DNA from: Neoconidiobolus thromboides FSU 785
Lineage: Eukaryota > Entomophthoromycota > Entomophthoromycetes > Entomophthorales > Neoconidiobolaceae
Assembly: GCA_025603075.1 (NCBI GenBank)
Contig: MU626346.1
Span: 20,914 to 84,913, forward strand
Reading direction: 5' to 3'
Length of the DNA: 64,000 nucleotides
Positions 59,902 through 64,000 of this stretch are shown here, in pieces; position 1 is the first letter of the stretch, and each line of letters begins with the position of its first letter. Made by a program: the position numbers and the translations under genes. The notes beneath the pieces were generated by a model. That model made no database searches. It was given only the letters and a program-made list of their open reading frames with translations, and was not told the DNA's origin.

Positions 59902-61374
59902 TTATAATGGAATTGATCTTGGATTATTGAATAAATTTTTTGGATCATATTTCTTTTTGATTTGCTGAAGTCTACTAAAATGAGCACCGTAATAAACATT
60001 CTCCCAATCTTTAACATCCTTATCAACATAATTAATATAACCCCCGTTCATTTTTGGTAATAATAAATCATAAGTAGTATTCATCCATGGCATTAATCTA
60101 CTTCCTTCCTCATTATTCTTAGCATCAGCAATCATTTGAATATCAAATATTAGATCTTTACGATGCACAACCGCGGTTTCATCAACAGGTACCGAATTAA
60201 CTTTACCACCTTGGACATCTAATAAAATAAAATTGCCTGGTGGAGATATACTCATTTGCTCTCCTAATTTCTTCAAGAATTCTTTATCAAATGGTTTAAT
60301 AACAAAGCCATTCTTTGCTTTAAAGAACTTTTTAGTATCCCAACGCTTTACATTATTTAATTCAGAAGGTGGGGAATTAGCTGGCAACCCAGAATAAGCC
60401 ATTACGTTATCAATAAAGCTCATTGGAGTTATAGAACTTGATTTGAATGGTGGTAAATTTTTTTTAATGTCTTCTATTAATTCAGTTCTTTCTTGTTCTG
60501 AATCAGCTAAGATGGCACCAGAAAATCCAATACTATGAGAATAAAGTCCTAACGAAGCACCAATTTTCAAAGGTAATCTCATTGAATAATTTTGAATCTT
60601 TTGGAATGTTGTTGCATAATTATCAAGTGTAACTGGGAAATCAAAATTAAAGTTGCTTACAAATTCTGGGGCCTTAAATAATTGGAATTTAAATTTAGTG
60701 ATAACGCCATAAGATCCAGTACCGGAGCCTCTGATGGCCCAAAACAAGTCGCTGTTCTTTTTGGTATTTGCAGTTAAGATATCACCATTTGGGGCTACAA
60801 TTTCTACTTCCAAAATATTATCAACAACCATTCCGAAAGTTCTAGAATACCTTCCGAATCCACCACCAGTAGCATGACCTCCAATACCTACTGTAGGACA
60901 GGTACCTGCTGGTAAAGCTAATTTACCATTATTCCAAGCATTCCAATAGACTTTGCCTAATAACGTGCCACCTTCTACTAGCCCTATTCTTTTACCTTGA
61001 TCAATTTGTACATTGTTCATGTTTAACAAATCAATAACCAAGGCACCATTTTTACCACCTAAGCTATACCCTTCATATGAATGGCCCCCACTACGTATAG
61101 CTACAGTTTTATTGAACTTATTAGCGCATACTACAATCTTACTCACCTGGTCTGTATTTTTTGGTAATGCAATTAATAATGGTTTAACATCTTGAATTCG
61201 ACTATTCCACTCAAATCTGGCAGAATCATAGTTAGCATCGCTTTGTTGAACGATTGTATCTTTTGGCAAAGCAGATAAGCAGGTAATTAAACTATCAAGT
61301 TTATTTCTGCATTGTAATTTTGAACTGAGTATATTATTAGTAAATAGTAATACTAGAATAGAAATGTAATTCAT
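59902..61374 (-). CDS. Secreted berberine-bridge-type FAD oxidase
   Basis: Intronless, 490 residues. A signal peptide is likely (hydrophobic ISILVLLFTNNILSS at the start). The FAD-binding PCMH fold has IRSGGHSYEGYSLG, whose His is the usual 8-alpha flavin attachment, and CPTVGIGGHATGGGFGR, whose Cys is in the place of the second, 6-S-cysteinyl link; bicovalent FAD is therefore likely. FWAIRGSGTGSYGVITKF and the C-terminal BBE segment (YYGAHFSRLQQIKKKYDP, then LFNNPRSI) complete the family. Members oxidise sugars, alcohols or alkaloid-like metabolites with O2, giving H2O2. The substrate cannot be told; a secreted carbohydrate oxidase is a fair guess. It stands alone between repeat-bearing spacers. 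Confidence 0.9.
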   Translation of the reverse strand: MNYISILVLLFTNNILSSKLQCRNKLDSLITCLSALPKDTIVQQSDANYDSARFEWNSRIQDVKPLLIALPKNTDQVSKIVVCANKFNKTVAIRSGGHSYEGYSLGGKNGALVIDLLNMNNVQIDQGKRIGLVEGGTLLGKVYWNAWNNGKLALPAGTCPTVGIGGHATGGGFGRYSRTFGMVVDNILEVEIVAPNGDILTANTKKNSDLFWAIRGSGTGSYGVITKFKFQLFKAPEFVSNFNFDFPVTLDNYATTFQKIQNYSMRLPLKIGASLGLYSHSIGFSGAILADSEQERTELIEDIKKNLPPFKSSSITPMSFIDNVMAYSGLPANSPPSELNNVKRWDTKKFFKAKNGFVIKPFDKEFLKKLGEQMSISPPGNFILLDVQGGKVNSVPVDETAVVHRKDLIFDIQMIADAKNNEEGSRLMPWMNTTYDLLLPKMNGGYINYVDKDVKDWENVYYGAHFSRLQQIKKKYDPKNLFNNPRSIPL

Positions 61375-63327
61375 TTTATTTTGTTTATTTGATGTAACCT
61401 GTTTAGTATGGTATTTATACTTTTCATCTTTACTTATTTTTAGAAATATATGATTACTTCATATTTGCAAACAATTCATTTGTATTTTAATGAATTGCTG
61501 TGGAATTGAAGTTACTAGGTTAATATAGATTTTATTCGATTCTCAAGTTATTTTAATAATAAAAATAATAATAGGTGTCTTTAATTAAAATTTATCTACT
61601 TTTAGTTGAAATTGATCAATCTTGAAATTTTAAAAATAACTTTTTGTATAATAAGCTTATTTGCATAATAATTGTTATTATAGTTAATACGCCTTTAGTT
61701 ATTTTTAAATAGAAAATTTATGTCAGCTAAAATTAAAAAATACATTTGAAAAACTAAATTAAATGATAAAATGTATTCTAAATAGACGATAATAATATTA
61801 ATGCTTATAGATTTCCTCTATTATAATTTTAATTTTAATGTTAAGTTAATAAATCATCTTGTGTTATTTAAAACACTTTAAATTATATTATAACTATGAA
61901 ATTGAATTTTATAACATAATCTTCAAAATCGATCAAATAATATTTTAAACTATACTTTAATAAAAATAGCTTGCTTTATGAATCAAAAAAGCAAGAAACT
62001 AATCTATCAGCTTTAATAATAATACTCTCTTATATCCATTTATTAAACTATATAGCATTATTTGAGCTGAGATTTATTTTTATTTACTAATAATTTATTA
62101 CAGGGCCAATTCGCCATTATAAAGAAAAGATTCGGAAATGAATATTCTTTGTAAAAACATAGATAACGTATGCATAACCATAAATAACAAATTTATAATT
62201 ATAAAGACGTATTATATTTTTGCATCAAGTGCTTATATTTCCGAGCCTTTTGGCAATAATAGTGAATAACCTTATAAATCCTAATGGTTTATAATTGTAG
62301 CTATAAAAGTCAAAAAATTATTATACGTTAAATACAGCGATATAATAAAAATATGAACTTTCTTTCAAACAATAATGTAAAATTTGAAAAGTAATTTTTG
62401 GTGAGGGTAATAGATTGCAACCCTAAAAATCACTTTTTGCAAATGATTGTTTTAAAAAGTATCAACTAGGTATAAAAACAGCTGTAATAAGTTTCCTCAT
62501 TATAATATTAGTTTTGGGTTTTTAATTGGCTATGATTATAAGGATACAAAATAGTCAATGTTGGATTTTTAACTATAAGCACTAAAAGTAATAAATTGGA
62601 ATGATAAAGTATTTTTACTCTTGTAGTTTTTGTTTTTATGTACAGAAACATTTGGTATTGCAATTAATAACTCTTCCTTTTTGTACTATAAAAAGTGCTA
62701 TTACTTCTACGAAAACTTAAATATATATTTGATTTGTTATATAGCTGTAAATTCTATTTTACTTTTTATTTTGTGTTTTATATGGGGATGTATTTTTGTG
62801 ATTAAGGATTTTACTAATAATTTTTCTACTCAAATAGTGCTTAAAAGATGGAAAAAGTGATGAAGCCAAAAAAATATAAGGATGTTTTTTTAAATGTTAC
62901 TATAATTAAAATTATTTATGAAAAACTTAAAAAATTTAAAGCTCAACATTGATTATACATTTTACAAGTCATAAAGGACTATGATTTTTAGTCCTCTTAT
63001 TTTAAATAAATAAAAAATATTTTTATTATCGCACTTTGGTATTTTATTAAATTTAAAACTCTAAAAATAATACACTATAATTTATTGAATAGTCCAATAA
63101 AGTATAAAAACACTTCAAAAAGCATCCAAAATTATAAGTTTATTATAATTTAATTCTAGAAGTATTTTATATAATATCCATTCAAAAACCTAAGCTGACA
63201 GGAATGAAAGCATAGTAACATATATATTCGCAGTATGAGGAAATATAGTCAGCTTAGAAATCTCCTTTAAATAATTGACCCTTAATAAAAATAAGGTCAA
63301 ATTACCTTACCCTTATGTTTATAACGC
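61375..63327. other. Gene-free region with one MITE
   Basis: About 2 kb without a supportable gene; the frame at 62630-62860 runs into a MITE copy and is discounted. Confidence 0.6.
62781..62882 (+). mobile_element. MITE family 1, copy 15
   Basis: Intact left end (TATGGGGATGT) and core; the right end has decayed to AAAATATAAGGATG. Confidence 0.8.
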
Positions 63328-63999
63328 CTAATAAAAGACAAACAAAAGCAAGTCATGCCTAATTCCATAATGAATTATGAGATAACATTCCATCAAGGTT
63401 ATGTTTAGATAATCAATAGCGGAACTACTCTTATTATTATCTAACTTGCTTTTATTAGCTGGATTGAAGTATTCTAAGCTATTCAGATAGTGTATAATGT
63501 AATTTGTTATATATAAAATATGAGATTGACAATCAAGGATTGAAAAATTATCATCTTTATTATCAAGTTTTGACTTTAATAAAATAAGCACAGTAATATA
63601 TTTTTTTTGCAGATCTCTTACCTTTGATATTAAACCAAGGTTTGAATTGGTAGGTATTTCATTCACTTTACTTGGATTCATATATTTCTCCTTTAATAGC
63701 CTTGTTAAAAACAATATATATCCCAACTCATTATAAAATAAAATCAATATCAGATTCCAATAAAAAGTCACATTTCCATTCAGTAGTAACTGAGTATTTG
63801 ATTCATTCAATAGATCTAATATAACATTTTTAGTTATTTTGTTAAGATACTGTGGTTGATAAGGTTGACACATATAAGATCCATACATGATTCTTGTAAA
63901 CATAGTGAATGCTACTAAACTTGAATATGTCATCGCTCTTTCAATACTCTGTATCTCTTTTAATTTATTGTTTGACTTATGAATTCCCAGTGCCAAAGC
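63328..63999 (-). CDS. C-terminal part of a probable fungal zinc-cluster transcription factor
   Basis: Partial: the frame is open to the right-hand edge of the window and ends at 63328; 224 codons are visible. The first residues, ALALGIHKSNNKL and ERAMTYSSLVAFTMFTRIMYGS, resemble the LGLHR-type motif in the middle homology region (Fungal_trans) of Zn2Cys6 regulators. The rest is helical, Asn- and Leu-rich with conserved-looking aromatic positions but no further motif. The DNA-binding zinc cluster, if any, would lie beyond the edge. The assignment is tentative. Confidence 0.45.
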   Translation of the reverse strand, partial: ALALGIHKSNNKLKEIQSIERAMTYSSLVAFTMFTRIMYGSYMCQPYQPQYLNKITKNVILDLLNESNTQLLLNGNVTFYWNLILILFYNELGYILFLTRLLKEKYMNPSKVNEIPTNSNLGLISKVRDLQKKYITVLILLKSKLDNKDDNFSILDCQSHILYITNYIIHYLNSLEYFNPANKSKLDNNKSSSAIDYLNITLMECYLIIHYGIRHDLLLFVFY

Positions 64000-64000
64000 C

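Overview
The window is a piece of an extremely AT-rich fungal nuclear genome. The genes carry many short GT-AG introns, about 43-60 nt. Fungal or opisthokont marker genes include NoxR (a fungal NADPH-oxidase regulator), Set1, Hus1, SF3a1, Dim1, AP-2 sigma, Tah18, TAPT1/Emp65 and a PhoD-type phosphatase. The gene mix and base composition suggest an early-diverging, non-Dikarya fungus, possibly of the Conidiobolus/Entomophthorales type. That placement is inference; no database was searched. TAA, TAG and TGA are all used as stops, so the code looks standard.

Layout. 1-10365 is an accessory, repeat-rich end: ten copies of a ~105-bp MITE family, an interleaved inverted repeat, one seven-helix GPCR-like gene and one MFS transporter. 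10366-23060 is a chromatin and signalling block: NoxR; a ten-exon 1,674-codon protein that joins AT-hooks, a Tudor-like domain, ZZ, ePHD and GATA-type zinc fingers to a bacterial-type DNA methyltransferase domain; then tRNA methyltransferase Trm9 and histone H3K4 methyltransferase Set1. 25102-30002 is an ABCC transporter. 30216-35513 is dense housekeeping: HUS1, DIM1, a WDR53-like protein and AP-2 sigma. 35731-38912 holds two tandem NUC1 nuclease genes, the second broken by an assembly gap, with a relic of an L2HGDH gene between them. 38987-48555 holds L2HGDH, TAH18, an unrecognised coiled-coil protein, TAPT1 and a PhoD phosphatase. 48556-51029 is again MITE-rich, with one MITE nested in another inverted-repeat element. 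51030-53568 is SF3A1. 53569-57311 has no gene but holds a G-rich minisatellite. 57312-64000 holds an unrecognised gene, tRNA-Leu(UAG), a secreted berberine-bridge-type oxidase and the end of a probable zinc-cluster transcription factor that runs off the window.

The most notable item is the methyltransferase fusion at 12558-18086. A single uninterrupted splice model joins several eukaryotic chromatin-reader modules to a methyltransferase whose closest look-alikes, as far as I recognise them, are prokaryotic DNA-modification enzymes. It lies beside Trm9 and Set1. Several apparent breaks (in the ABC transporter, NoxR, WDR53-like and Dim1 genes) disappear once small exons or alternative acceptors are used, so these genes are reported as intact.
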